Shown: piece after piece, positions 34,101 to 43,557 of the stretch | Layout: each line of letters starts with the position of its first letter | Numbering within the stretch: position 1 is the first letter of the stretch | Source: Mordavella massiliensis | GTDB taxonomy: Bacteria > Bacillota > Clostridia > Lachnospirales > Lachnospiraceae | Direction: 5' to 3' | Assembly: GCF_016901695.1 (NCBI RefSeq) | Contig: NZ_JACJKS010000015.1 | Coordinates: forward strand, 1 to 54,478 | Length of the DNA: 54,478 bases | Made by a program: the position numbers and the translations under genes | Notes under the pieces: model-generated | What the model saw: the letters and a program-made list of their open reading frames with translations, nothing else | Told to the model about the DNA's origin: nothing | The model's database searches: none

Positions 34101-35292
34101 AGACAGCCTTCAGATGGAAAGGACAGGCAGCGGCCTGCGCCGCGGCTGGACGACAGGCACATGCGCCCAGGCGGCGGCAAAGGCGGCGGCCCGGATCCTT
34201 CTGGCCGGACGGAAGGCTGCCGGGCAGATGCAGGAGGTTGCGGTCCGCCTGCCAGGCGGCCGCATACTGACGCTCCCGGTGGAGTCGGTGCAGGTGCTGG
34301 CTTTTGCTGCGTCGGGGGAACCCCTGACCGTGCGGTGCGGGGTGCGAAAAGAGAGCGGGGATGACCCGGATGTCACAGACGGCGTCACTGTCTATGCGGC
34401 AGTCTCCTTTCAGCAGACAGGAGGGATTACTGTGGACGGCGGCGAGGGCGTAGGCCGGGTGACGAAGGCGGGGCTTGACCAGCCGGTGGGGAGCGCAGCC
34501 ATCAACCGGGTGCCCCGGGAGATGATCTGCCGGGAACTGGCGGAGCTGCTTGATGAGGCCGGATGCGGGAGAGGCCTTGCCGTCCTGGTGGAGATCCCGG
34601 GCGGGGAGGAGCTGGCGAAGCGGACCTTCAATCCGAGGATCGGCATCGAGGGGGGGCTTTCTGTGCTGGGGACGACCGGCATCGTGGAGCCCATGAGCGA
34701 GCAGGCCCTCATCGACACGATCGGGGTGGAGATCCGGGTCAGGCTTGCGCAGGGCCACCGGATCCTCCTTGCCGCGCCGGGGAATTACGGGCTGGATTTC
34801 CTGCGGGAGCAGTGGGGGATCCTGCCGGAGGAGACCATAACGTGCAGCAACTATATCGGGGAGACTATCGACATGGCAGCCCGGTACGGAGCGGAAGGGA
34901 TCCTGTTTGCCGGACACATGGGCAAACTGGTCAAGCTGGCCGGCGGGATCATGAATACCCACTCCCGCCAGGCGGACTGCCGGATGGAACTTCTGGCAGC
35001 GGCGGCCCTGCGGGCCGGGCTCTCCCGGGAGACGGCGGCAGGACTCCTGGGGTGCAACACCACGGAGGATGCCCTGGATAAGCTGACGGATACGGAGCGA
35101 AAGGCAGTGACAGGACAGCTTCTCGCAAAGATAAAGGAACACCTGGATCTCCGGTGCGGGAGCGCCCCGGGCGGGAAGCTTCGGGCGGGGGCGGTTCTTT
35201 TTTCCAGCGTCCGCGGCATGCTCGGCATGACGAAGGGCGCTGAGGCGCTGCTTGGCGAAGCCAGGCGGGAAGCCGCCAGGGATCCGGACTAA
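34087..35292 (+). CDS. cbiD: Cobalt-precorrin-5B C1-methyltransferase
   Basis: Anaerobic cobalamin pathway, 401 residues. The conserved opening GLRRGWTTGTCAQAAAKAA is typical of CbiD, as are GVGRVTKAGLDQPVG near 120 and RTFNPRIGIEGGLSVLGTTG near 180, with MAARYGAEGILFAGHMGKLVK near 260. CbiD methylates C-1 using SAM but is unrelated in fold to the other corrin methylases. Its presence, with CbiG, marks the oxygen-independent route. It overlaps the preceding fusion gene and is 24 bases from cbiL. Confidence 0.94.
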   Translation: MAGDRDSLQMERTGSGLRRGWTTGTCAQAAAKAAARILLAGRKAAGQMQEVAVRLPGGRILTLPVESVQVLAFAASGEPLTVRCGVRKESGDDPDVTDGVTVYAAVSFQQTGGITVDGGEGVGRVTKAGLDQPVGSAAINRVPREMICRELAELLDEAGCGRGLAVLVEIPGGEELAKRTFNPRIGIEGGLSVLGTTGIVEPMSEQALIDTIGVEIRVRLAQGHRILLAAPGNYGLDFLREQWGILPEETITCSNYIGETIDMAARYGAEGILFAGHMGKLVKLAGGIMNTHSRQADCRMELLAAAALRAGLSRETAAGLLGCNTTEDALDKLTDTERKAVTGQLLAKIKEHLDLRCGSAPGGKLRAGAVLFSSVRGMLGMTKGAEALLGEARREAARDPD

Positions 35293-35316
35293 GAAAAGAG
35301 CAGGAGAGAAGAGACA

Positions 35317-36009
35317 ATGGCAGGAATGTTGTACGGCGTCGGGGTGGGCCCCGGCGACCCGGAACTGATGACAATACAGGCAGTCCGCGTGATCCGGGAC
35401 TGTGACGTGATCCTGGCCCCGGGGAAGGATCCGCGCCGGACTGTGGCGTGGGAGATCGCCGCAGGCGCGGTGCCGGAGATAGAGGAGAAGGAGGCCGTGG
35501 GCATCCATATGCCCATGACGAAGGATCCGGACGTCCTTAAGGCCGCCCACGCGGAGGCGGTGCGGACGATCACGGCAGTCCTTGAGGAGGGAAAGACGGC
35601 GGCTTTCCTGACCCTCGGGGATCCCTGCATCTACTCCACCTACCTGTATGTACACCGGCAGGTGCGCGGGGCAGGGTATGAAGCACGGATCATAAACGGC
35701 ATCCCCTCCTTCCTGGCCGTGGCGGCTGCCGCGGGGGAAGGACTGGTGGAGAACGCCCAGATGCTCCATGTCATCCCGGCCTCCTACCCGGCCGGGGAGA
35801 GCCTTGCGCTGCCGGGCACAAAGGTGCTGATGAAGGCGGGCCGGGCGGCGGTGCAGGTGCGGGATGAGCTGCTGGCGCTGGGCGCCCGGGGCTGGGCTGT
35901 GGAGCGGTGCGGCATGGAGGGGGAGAGAATCTTTGGCTCCCTCGAAGAGATCCCGGATGATCTGAGCTACTACTCGATCATTGTGGCAAAGGAGGCAGGT
36001 GAGAGATAG
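35317..36009 (+). CDS. cbiL: Cobalt-factor II / precorrin-2 C20-methyltransferase
   Basis: First ring methylation after cobalt insertion, 230 residues, corrin-methylase fold. The SAM loop YGVGVGPGDPELMT at the N-terminus with MTIQAVR and the GDPCIYSTYLYVHR block near 105 identify CbiL/CobI rather than the sister methylases. An AGGAGAGAAG ribosome site precedes the ATG. The next gene, cbiF, begins directly after its stop, so there is no gap between the two. Confidence 0.93.
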   Translation: MAGMLYGVGVGPGDPELMTIQAVRVIRDCDVILAPGKDPRRTVAWEIAAGAVPEIEEKEAVGIHMPMTKDPDVLKAAHAEAVRTITAVLEEGKTAAFLTLGDPCIYSTYLYVHRQVRGAGYEARIINGIPSFLAVAAAAGEGLVENAQMLHVIPASYPAGESLALPGTKVLMKAGRAAVQVRDELLALGARGWAVERCGMEGERIFGSLEEIPDDLSYYSIIVAKEAGER

Positions 36010-36774
36010 ATGGTGCATTTTGTTGGTGCAGGGCCCGGAGATCCGGACCTGATCACAGTCAGGGGGCGGGAGCTCCTTGCAAAGGCGCGGGCGGTGATCT
36101 ACGCGGGCTCCCTTGTAAACCCGGCGCTTCTGTCGGTCTGCCCGGCGGACTGTGAGATCCGTAACAGCGCCTACATGACGCTGGAGGAAGTGATCCGGGT
36201 GATGGAGGCGTGCCATGCCAGGGGGGAGGATGTGGTGCGCCTGCACACCGGCGATCCCAGCCTTTACGGGGCCATCCGGGAGCAGATGGACGAGCTGGAC
36301 GCCCGGGGCATCCCCTATGAAGTGGTTCCCGGCGTCAGCGCTTTTTCCGGGGCGGCTGCCGCGCTCGGTCTGGAGTACACGCTGCCGGGCATCTCCCAGA
36401 GCGTGGTCATCACCCGCATGGAGGGGCGGACGCCGGTGCCGGAGCGGGAGAAGATCGAGCGCTTTGCAGCCCATCAGTCCACCATGGTCCTCTTCCTAAG
36501 CGCAGGGCTTCTCCCGGAGCTCTCCGCCGCTCTCATGGAGGGGGGCTATCCGGCAGATACGCCGGCTGCGATCGTCTACAAGGCCACCTGGCCGGATGAG
36601 AAGCGGGTGCTCTGCACAGTGGCGGAACTGCCGGAGGCGGCCAGGCGGGAACAGATCTGCAAGACAGCCCTCATCATTGTCGGGCGTGTGCTTGCCGGGC
36701 GGGACTACGACAGGTCCTGCCTCTACGATCCGGCGTTTACCACGGAATTTCGCAAAGGAAGCCAGGAGAGATAG
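36010..36774 (+). CDS. cbiF: Cobalt-precorrin-4 C11-methyltransferase
   Basis: A SAM-dependent corrin methylase of 254 residues. The opening VHFVGAGPGDPDLITVRG, AVIYAGSLVNPALL near 31 and HTGDPSLYGAIREQMDEL near 78 are characteristic of CbiF/CobM. It begins on the base after the cbiL stop, with the ribosome site GGCAGGTGAGAG inside cbiL, so translation is coupled. cbiG follows after 2 bases. Confidence 0.94.
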   Translation: MVHFVGAGPGDPDLITVRGRELLAKARAVIYAGSLVNPALLSVCPADCEIRNSAYMTLEEVIRVMEACHARGEDVVRLHTGDPSLYGAIREQMDELDARGIPYEVVPGVSAFSGAAAALGLEYTLPGISQSVVITRMEGRTPVPEREKIERFAAHQSTMVLFLSAGLLPELSAALMEGGYPADTPAAIVYKATWPDEKRVLCTVAELPEAARREQICKTALIIVGRVLAGRDYDRSCLYDPAFTTEFRKGSQER

Positions 36775-36776
36775 AA

Positions 36777-37802
36777 ATGGGAAAAAAGACGCTGCTTGTG
36801 TGTTATACGGACAGAGGCCTGCGGAAGATGGAGGAGGCGGCCCGGATCCTTGCGGGGACAGGGCGGGAGACGGTCTGCCTTGAAAGGCCGCGGGGCGGGG
36901 CGTTCCTGGGAGAGTACTGGGGACAGGTCCGGGAGATCGTCTTCATCGGCGCCGCCGGCATCGCTGTGCGACTTTGCGCGCCCTATGTGCGGGATAAATT
37001 TCAGGATCCTGCGGTGGTGGTGCTGGATGAAGGGGGGCAGTTTGCCGTTCCCATCCTCTCCGGGCACATGGGAGGAGCCAACGACCTGGCCCGCCTGCTC
37101 TCGGAAGAGACGGGCGCAGCCGCGGTGATCACCACGGCCACGGACGTGAACGGCCGCTTTGCAGTGGACGAGTTTGCCAGGAAAGCCGGCTTTGTCGTGA
37201 CAGACCGGGAGGCGGCGAAGCGTGTATCCGCCTGCATCCTTCAGGGGGAGCCGGTCGGTTTTTACAGCGCCCTTCCGGTCCGGGGGCCGGTGCCGGAAGA
37301 ACTGACAGCCGTGAGGGACATAGGGTCCCTGGCCGGGTTTCCTGCGGCGGTCCTTGTGGAAGAAAGGCCTGGGCGGGCCGGACAGATCCCGGCGCATATC
37401 CTGCGGCTTTTTCCCAGGAACCTGACAGCCGGCATGGGCTGCCGCAGAGGCGTGCCCGCCCGGGAGCTGGAGGCGTTCCTTCTGGGGGAACTGGAGGAAC
37501 TGGGCTGTCATCCGGCGCAGGTGCGGCGCCTTGCCAGCATCGACCGGAAGCGGGAGGAGGAAGGGCTTCTTGCCCTGGCCCGGAAGCTGGCGGTCCCCTT
37601 TGAGACATGGACAGCCGCAGAGCTGGCGGCTGTGAGCCCCGTCACGGGGGATTCCCCCTTTGTGGAGGAGACGGTGGGCGTGGGCAATGTGTGCGAGCGG
37701 GCGGCTCTTCTGTATGGAGGGCGGCTTGTGCTCGCAAAGAAGGCCCGGGACGGCATGACGCTTGCCCTGGCCGCAGAAGATTGGAGTGTGGAGTTTGGCT
37801 AA
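36777..37802 (+). CDS. cbiG: Cobalt-precorrin-5A hydrolase
   Basis: Opens the delta-lactone and removes the two-carbon fragment (as acetaldehyde) during ring contraction in the anaerobic route. 341 residues. An N-terminal CbiG domain contains FIGAAGIAVRL near 60 and SGHMGGANDLARLL near 97; the C-terminal CobE/CbiG domain has GMGCRRGVP near 222 and SIDRKREEEGLL near 258. AGGAGAGATAG precedes the ATG. The 3' end runs into the start of cbiH by a few bases. Confidence 0.93.
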   Translation: MGKKTLLVCYTDRGLRKMEEAARILAGTGRETVCLERPRGGAFLGEYWGQVREIVFIGAAGIAVRLCAPYVRDKFQDPAVVVLDEGGQFAVPILSGHMGGANDLARLLSEETGAAAVITTATDVNGRFAVDEFARKAGFVVTDREAAKRVSACILQGEPVGFYSALPVRGPVPEELTAVRDIGSLAGFPAAVLVEERPGRAGQIPAHILRLFPRNLTAGMGCRRGVPARELEAFLLGELEELGCHPAQVRRLASIDRKREEEGLLALARKLAVPFETWTAAELAAVSPVTGDSPFVEETVGVGNVCERAALLYGGRLVLAKKARDGMTLALAAEDWSVEFG

Positions 37803-38526
37803 GCTGTATGTGATCGGCCTTGGGCCGGGAAGTTATGAAGATATGACCATGCGGGCCGCGAAGGCTCTTGAGGACTGTGAGGTGATCGCCGGGTACACGG
37901 TCTACGTGGACCTGATCCGGGAGCACTTTCCGGGCAAGGAGTTCCTCACGACCCCCATGCGGCGGGAGGAGGAGCGGTGCCGCCTGGCGCTTGCGCGGGC
38001 CGGCGCAGGGCAGACGGTGGCCATGATCTGCAGCGGGGATGCGGGCGTCTACGGCATGGCAGGGCTCATCCTCTCCATGGCCGGCGCATATCCGGGTGTG
38101 GAGGTGGAGGTGATCCCCGGCGTGACGGCAGCCCTCTCCGGGGCAGCGCTTCTGGGGGCGCCCCTTGTCCATGATTTTGCGGTCATCAGCCTGAGCGACC
38201 TCCTCACCCCCTGGGAGAAGATTGAAAACAGGCTGCGGTGCGCGGCGGAGGCGGACTTTGTCATCTGCCTCTACAACCCGTCCAGCCGGAAGCGGGCGGA
38301 CTACCTTGCGAGGGCCTGCCGGATCATCGGGGCGTACCGCGGGCCGGATACAGTCTGCGGCTATGCGGTCAATATCGGCCGTCAGGGGGAGACATGCAGG
38401 ATCTGCACCCTGCGTGAACTGGCGCAGACGCAGACGGATATGTTTACGACAGTGTTTATCGGGAACTCACAGACAAGGGAGGCAGACGGACAAATGATCA
38501 CGCCAAGAGGGTATGAGCATGGCTAG
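37796..38526 (+). CDS. cbiH: Cobalt-factor III C17-methyltransferase, ring contracting
   Basis: Methylates C-17 and drives ring contraction. About 243 residues, corrin-methylase fold: KLYVIGLGPGSYEDMTMRA at the start, GYTVYVDLI near 33, CSGDAGVYGMAGLI near 82 and LYNPSSRKRADYL near 160, as in CbiH/CobJ. No ATG fits: a TTG inside the cbiG stop region gives the family-like start MAKLYVIG, while a GTG at 37787 would add three residues; neither has a clear ribosome site, so coupling to cbiG is likely. It lacks the C-terminal iron-sulfur extension of CobZ-like versions. The end overlaps the next gene by 14 bases. Confidence 0.9.
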
Positions 38527-40501
38527 CATTCTGATTTTTGCAGGTACGACAGAGGGAAGAAAGATCGCGGAGTATCTCCGGGGGCATGCCCCGGAGGTGT
38601 ATGTGTGTACGGCGACGGAATACGGGAAAGAACTGGTGGAGGAGGGACAGAATATCCATGTCCTGGCCGGCCGGCTTGACGTGGCCGGTATGCAGGAACT
38701 GGCCCGGGAGTGCCAGGCGCAGATGGTCATCGACGCCACCCATCCCTTCGCAGTGGAAGTGTCCGGAAATATCCGCACCATGTGCGGGAGGGAGGAGATC
38801 CGGTACGTGCGTGTGCTCCGGGAGGGGGACGCCGGCACAGACAGGGCTGTCTGGGTGGAGAGCATCCGGGAGGCGGCGCAGTATCTGGAGGATAAAAAGG
38901 GAAACATCCTCATCACAACCGGCAGCAAGGAGCTGGACCCCTACACCCGGATCCCGGACTACAAAAACCGGTGCTTCCTCCGGGTCCTCTCCACAAAGGA
39001 GGCGGTGGAGCAGGCGGTTTCCCACGGATTTGAGGGCCAGCATCTGCTCGCCATGCAGGGACCGTTCTCCAGGGAGATGAACGAGCAGACACTCCGCCAT
39101 GTGCGGGCCAGGTATCTGGTGACAAAGGATTCCGGCAGGGCCGGCGGATTCCGGGAAAAGATGGAGGCGGCCGCGGCGGCGGGCGCGGTCCCGGTGGTCA
39201 TCGGGCGGCCGCGGGAGAAAGGGATCTCCCTGCAGGAGACGATGGACATGCTGGCGAAAAAGTACGGCTTCCGCCAGCCAAGGAAGATCACCCTGGCAGG
39301 CATTGGCCCCGGCGGGGCGGACTGCCAGACCCTGGAGGCCCGGGAGGCCATGGAGCAGGCGGACCTGCTCATCGGATCCGCGCGGATGCTTGCGGCGGCG
39401 GAGGGGATCCCTGCGGAGCACTACGAGGAGTACCGGGCCGGGAAGATCCGGGAATTTATAGGAGCCAACTCCCGCTTCCACCGGATCGTCATCCTCCTGT
39501 CCGGCGACACATCCTTCTACAGCGGCGCGGCGCGCCTGAAAGAGGAGCTTAGAGGGTACGACGTGACCGTGCTGCCCGGGGTCTCTTCCGTCTCCTGCCT
39601 GGCCGCCCGCCTCGGCGCCGGATTGGAGGGCACGCCCTGCCTGAGCATCCATGGACGAAGCTGCAACTATCTGGATTACCTGCGGGAATACGGGCGGCTC
39701 TTTCTTCTTGTGAGCAGCCCGCAGGATGTGGATACTGTGCTGGCGCGCCTGTGCAGGTACGGCTGGAAAAAGGCCCGGGTGTCTGTGGGAAGCCGCCTCA
39801 CCTACCCGGAGGAGCGGATCATCACAGGGCGGGCGCAGAAGCTGGCTGAAAAAGAGATCCCGTGGGATCCCTTAAGCGTCCTTTACATGGAGGCTCCAGG
39901 CGGCCGGATCCCTTCCGGCGCCAGGGATGAGGACTATCTGCGGGGCAGGGTGCCCATGACCAAGGGCGAAGTGCGCGCGGTGATCCTCTCCTGCCTGGAG
40001 CCGGAGCGGGGCGACGTGATGTGGGATGTGGGGGCCGGCACCGGCTCCGTCTCCCTCCAGATGGCCCGCCGTGCCCTGGACGGCATGGTGTACGCGGTGG
40101 AGAGGAACCAGGAGGCGGTCGGCCTGATCCAGAAGAACCGGCACCGGCTCCGGGTGTCCAATGTGCTGACGGTCCGGGGCGAAGCGCCGGGGATCCTGCG
40201 CGCCCTCCCGGCGCCTGACAAGGTGTTTGTAGGCGGCAGCAGCGGGAACCTGCCGGAGATCCTTAAGAAGGCGTGGGAGAAGAATCCGCAGGCCAGGATC
40301 GTCGTCTCCGCCATTACCCTGAACACGGCGGCGGCGTGCATGGACTGCATGCGGCTCTTCCCGGAACACCCGGCGCAGATCACACAGATCCAGGCTTCCC
40401 GCGCGAGGAAGGCGGGCAGCTTCCAGCTTATGGAGGGACTGAATCCTGTGTACATTGTCACATTTGAAGGCGTGAAGCAGGCGGAAGGAGAGAGAAAATG
40501 A
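38513..40501 (+). CDS. CobK-CbiE-CbiT triple fusion: precorrin-6A reductase and precorrin-6B methylases/decarboxylase
   Basis: One 662-residue protein carries three steps. Residues 1-250 are the CobK/CbiJ reductase (ILIFAGTTEGRKIAEYL; VIDATHPFA near 72; QGPFSREMNEQTLR near 182). Residues 258-460 are the CbiE C5-methylase (ITLAGIGPGGADCQTLEAREAM). Residues 470-662 are the CbiT C15-methylase/decarboxylase (RVPMTKGEVRAVILS; WDVGAGTGSVS near 504; VFVGGSSGNLPEIL near 571). CbiE-CbiT fusion equals aerobic CobL; adding the reductase in front is less common. The frame is intact across both linkers. It overlaps cbiH and cbiA at its ends. Confidence 0.93.
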   Translation: MSMASILIFAGTTEGRKIAEYLRGHAPEVYVCTATEYGKELVEEGQNIHVLAGRLDVAGMQELARECQAQMVIDATHPFAVEVSGNIRTMCGREEIRYVRVLREGDAGTDRAVWVESIREAAQYLEDKKGNILITTGSKELDPYTRIPDYKNRCFLRVLSTKEAVEQAVSHGFEGQHLLAMQGPFSREMNEQTLRHVRARYLVTKDSGRAGGFREKMEAAAAAGAVPVVIGRPREKGISLQETMDMLAKKYGFRQPRKITLAGIGPGGADCQTLEAREAMEQADLLIGSARMLAAAEGIPAEHYEEYRAGKIREFIGANSRFHRIVILLSGDTSFYSGAARLKEELRGYDVTVLPGVSSVSCLAARLGAGLEGTPCLSIHGRSCNYLDYLREYGRLFLLVSSPQDVDTVLARLCRYGWKKARVSVGSRLTYPEERIITGRAQKLAEKEIPWDPLSVLYMEAPGGRIPSGARDEDYLRGRVPMTKGEVRAVILSCLEPERGDVMWDVGAGTGSVSLQMARRALDGMVYAVERNQEAVGLIQKNRHRLRVSNVLTVRGEAPGILRALPAPDKVFVGGSSGNLPEILKKAWEKNPQARIVVSAITLNTAAACMDCMRLFPEHPAQITQIQASRARKAGSFQLMEGLNPVYIVTFEGVKQAEGERK

Positions 40502-41901
40502 GGAAGACGCAGGCGCCAAGGCTGGTCATCGCGGCGCCTGCCAGCGGAAGCGGCAAGACCCTCCTTGCCTGCGGCCTGCTGGCGGCCCTGCGGCAGAAGA
40601 AGATACAGGCGGCGGCTTTCAAATGCGGGCCTGACTATATTGACCCCATGTTCCATGAGGCGGTGCTGGGGATCCCCTCCAAGAACCTGGACACTTTTCT
40701 GGCCGGGCGGGGGCGGATGCGGCAGCTCTTCCTTGCAGACGCCGTCCGGGCGGATGTGTCCGTGATCGAGGGCGTGATGGGGCTCTACGACGGGCTGGGC
40801 GGCGTCACCAAAGACGCCAGCACCTGGGATGTGGCCGCAGCCCTGGAGGCGCCGGTGATCCTGGTGGTGGACGCAGGCAAGGCCAGCGTCTCTGTGCTTG
40901 CCCTGATCCGGGGCTTTCTTGCCTATGCGCAGCAGGAGGGGGGAAGCCGCATCCGGGGCGTTGTGTTCAACCGTCTCTCCCCCGGCCGCTACCCGGCCCT
41001 CAAGGCGCTTGCCGAGGAGAAGCTGGGCGTCCGGGTCTGCGGGTTCCTGCCCAGGCTGGATGACGTCCGCATGGAGAGCCGTCATCTTGGGCTTGTCATG
41101 CCCGGGGAGATCCCGGGGCTGCGGGGACAGATGGAGCGGCTGGGGCAGCAGTGCCTGGAGACGCTGGATATCCCCCTTCTTCTCTCCATTGCAGGGGAGG
41201 CGCCGGCGCTTCAGGAGGAGCCGCTTCCGGCTTTCCCCCGGGGACGCGGCGTAAGGCCGGTGATCGCGGTGGCCCGGGACGAAGCGTTCTCCTTCTATTA
41301 CAAGGACAACCTGCGGCTGCTGGAGATGCTGGGCGCGCAGCTTCATCCCTTTTCCCCGCTCCGGGACAGGCAGGTGCCGGCAGAGGCGGACGCCCTCCTT
41401 CTGGGCGGTGGTTACCCGGAGCTCTACGGCAGGGAGCTGTCGGAAAACAGGCCCATGCGGGACTCGGTGCAGGGGGCTGTGGCGGGCGGTATGCCCTGCC
41501 TGGCGGAGTGCGGCGGCTTCCTCTATCTGCAGGAGGAGCTGGAGGACCGGGATGGGTGCGCGTATGAGATGTCCGGCGCCCTGAAGGGCAGGAGCCGGTA
41601 TACGGGGAAACTGTCCCGGTTCGGCTATGTGACGCTGACGGCGCCGCAGGCCGGGGAGACGGCGCTCCTCATGCCGGGAGAGTCGCTGCGGGGACACGAG
41701 TTCCACTACATGGATACAGACGGGAATGGAACAGATCTTCTGGCAGTCAGGCCTGTCACAGGGAGGAGCTGGCCGTGCGGCCATATGACAGACCGGTTCT
41801 ACGGCGGATTCCCCCATCTGTATCTCTGGTCCCATGTGGAGACGGCGGCAAGATTTGTACGAAAGGCGGAGGAATATGGACGGGAAAGGCATACTCGATG
41901 A
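40498..41901 (+). CDS. cbiA: Cobyrinate a,c-diamide synthase
   Basis: Amidates side chains a and c of cobyrinate using glutamine and ATP. 467 residues. The N-terminal P-loop domain has IAAPASGSGKTLLA near 11 and FKCGPDYIDPMFH near 42; the C-terminal glutamine amidotransferase has LLGGGYPELYG near 302 and AECGGFLYLQEEL with the nucleophile cysteine near 340, and GHEFHYMD near 400 with the histidine. This is CbiA/CobB, not CobQ. It starts within the last codon of the fusion gene (ATGA) behind GGAAGGAGAG. Confidence 0.94.
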   Translation: MRKTQAPRLVIAAPASGSGKTLLACGLLAALRQKKIQAAAFKCGPDYIDPMFHEAVLGIPSKNLDTFLAGRGRMRQLFLADAVRADVSVIEGVMGLYDGLGGVTKDASTWDVAAALEAPVILVVDAGKASVSVLALIRGFLAYAQQEGGSRIRGVVFNRLSPGRYPALKALAEEKLGVRVCGFLPRLDDVRMESRHLGLVMPGEIPGLRGQMERLGQQCLETLDIPLLLSIAGEAPALQEEPLPAFPRGRGVRPVIAVARDEAFSFYYKDNLRLLEMLGAQLHPFSPLRDRQVPAEADALLLGGGYPELYGRELSENRPMRDSVQGAVAGGMPCLAECGGFLYLQEELEDRDGCAYEMSGALKGRSRYTGKLSRFGYVTLTAPQAGETALLMPGESLRGHEFHYMDTDGNGTDLLAVRPVTGRSWPCGHMTDRFYGGFPHLYLWSHVETAARFVRKAEEYGRERHTR

Positions 41902-42991
41902 GATCCTGTGCGGGATGCCGGGGGAGGGAGAGATCCTGCCCCCGGACGAGAGGGCCATGGAGGCCTGCCGGAGACGGTGGCTCTCCATCGCAAAGCCCCT
42001 CTTTGGCCTGGGCAGCCTGGAAGATGCCATCACGCAGATGGCGGGTATTACAAGAAATGAAAATGTTTCTATAGACAAAAAAGGATTGATCGTCATGTGC
42101 GCGGACAATGGCGTTGTGGAGGAGGGGGTCTCCCAGACGGACAGCAGTGTGACAGCGGTGGTGACGGACAATTTCACAAAAGGCCTGACAAGCGCCTGCC
42201 TGATGAGCCGTGTGGCCGGCGTGGACGTCTTTCCCGTGGACGTGGGTGTGAAGACAAAGACAAAGGCATACCAGGACAAGGCGGCCTGGGGCACGAAGAA
42301 CATGGTCAGGGAGCCCGCCATGACAAGAAAGGAGGCCCTCTTTTCCATCCGCTCCGGCATCCGGGCCGCACGGCGGTTAAAGGAGGCCGGCTACGGGATC
42401 CTTCTCACCGGGGAGATGGGGATCGGCAACACGACGACCAGCGCGGCGGTGGCCTGCGCCCTTCTGGGGGAAGAGCCGGACAGGCTGTGCGGCAGGGGGG
42501 CAGGCCTCTCTGACAAGGGCCTGCTTCGCAAGCGGGAGGTGATCCGCCGGGCGCTTGCAAAGCACAGGCCGGATCCGCAGGATCCGGTGGATGTGCTCGC
42601 CAAAGTAGGCGGCCTGGACATCGGCGGGCTGACAGGCGTCTTCCTCGGGGGAGCCATGGAGAGTCTCCCGGTGGTGATGGACGGCTTCATCTCCGCGGCT
42701 GCAGCCCTTTTGGCCTGCCGGATCGCGCCGGCTGCCCGGGACTACATCCTCCCCTCCCACATGTCCGGCGAGCCCGGGATGGAGAGGATCCTGCGGGAGC
42801 TTGGGAAGGAGGCGTTCCTTGGCTGCCATATGAAGCTGGGCGAGGGGACGGGAGCCGTGGCGCTCATGCCCCTCCTGGATATGACGCTGGAAGTATACCG
42901 GAAGATGCCGGACTTTGCCGGCATTCAGATCGAGGCATATGAGCCCCTGGGCGGCGAGCTGTCCGCCCCGGGGGAGACGGAAGGAGAGTAG
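41876..42991 (+). CDS. cobT: Nicotinate-nucleotide-dimethylbenzimidazole phosphoribosyltransferase
   Basis: Makes alpha-ribazole phosphate, activating the lower ligand base. 371 residues. Blocks: VMCADNGVVEEGVSQTDSSV near 75, TGEMGIGNTTTSAA near 180, and LGEGTGAVALM near 322 with the catalytic glutamate. The ATG behind AAAGGCGGAGGA is chosen; an upstream GTG frame extension is a cbiA shadow. It overlaps cbiA by 26 bases. The window has no gene for dimethylbenzimidazole synthesis (bza), so the base is imported, made elsewhere, or replaced by another base. Confidence 0.94.
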   Translation: MDGKGILDEILCGMPGEGEILPPDERAMEACRRRWLSIAKPLFGLGSLEDAITQMAGITRNENVSIDKKGLIVMCADNGVVEEGVSQTDSSVTAVVTDNFTKGLTSACLMSRVAGVDVFPVDVGVKTKTKAYQDKAAWGTKNMVREPAMTRKEALFSIRSGIRAARRLKEAGYGILLTGEMGIGNTTTSAAVACALLGEEPDRLCGRGAGLSDKGLLRKREVIRRALAKHRPDPQDPVDVLAKVGGLDIGGLTGVFLGGAMESLPVVMDGFISAAAALLACRIAPAARDYILPSHMSGEPGMERILRELGKEAFLGCHMKLGEGTGAVALMPLLDMTLEVYRKMPDFAGIQIEAYEPLGGELSAPGETEGE

Positions 42992-42996
42992 GAGTC

Positions 42997-43557
42997 ATGC
43001 TGTACATGGTATTTGGGGGAAGCGGAAGCGGCAAGTCCGCCTGGGCAGAAGATCTGGCCGTGCGCCTGTGCCCGGGGGAGAAGCTGTATCTGGCCACTCT
43101 GACGGATATCGACGGGGAGATGGAGGCGCGCATCCGGGATCACCGAAAGATGCGCGAAGGGAAGCATTTCCACACCGTGGAGCGGGGGTACGCCCTGGAG
43201 GAGCTGGATGTATCCGGGGAGAAGCTGGTCCTTCTGGAGTGCATGACCAACCTGCTGGCCAACGAGATGTACAGCGACGGCGCGAAGAAACCGTCGGACA
43301 TCCCCGCCTATATCATGGAGGGGATCCGGCATCTCTGCAGCCAGACGGAGGACCTCATTGTCATCGGGCAGGACGCGTTCTCCGAGGTGCCGATGGACCC
43401 CGAGATGCGAAAGTATGTCAGGGAGTCGGGCCGGGTGAGCCAGATGCTGGCAGGGGAGGCGGATGTGGTCGTGGAAGTCAAGTACGGCCTGCCGCTTGTT
43501 CTCAAGGGGGCGGACATCCTGAGCCGGATCCCGGGGAGCGGGGAGGCGGCAAGGTGA
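42997..43557 (+). CDS. cobU: Adenosylcobinamide kinase / adenosylcobinamide-phosphate guanylyltransferase
   Basis: A 186-residue bifunctional enzyme that phosphorylates adenosylcobinamide and then attaches GMP. The P-loop is FGGSGSGKSAWAE at residues 6-18; the GTP/GMP region has TLTDIDGEMEARI with HRKMR near 49; LLECMTNLLANEM is near 82. AAGGAGAG-type ribosome site precedes it, 5 bases after cobT. Its TGA stop overlaps the GTG of cobS (GTGA). Confidence 0.94.
   Translation: MLYMVFGGSGSGKSAWAEDLAVRLCPGEKLYLATLTDIDGEMEARIRDHRKMREGKHFHTVERGYALEELDVSGEKLVLLECMTNLLANEMYSDGAKKPSDIPAYIMEGIRHLCSQTEDLIVIGQDAFSEVPMDPEMRKYVRESGRVSQMLAGEADVVVEVKYGLPLVLKGADILSRIPGSGEAAR

Noticed and set aside
33937-36474. 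845-codon minus-strand open frame opposite hemD, cbiD, cbiL and cbiF
   Set aside because: Same third-position GC artefact; product is Pro/His/Arg-rich without any family pattern.
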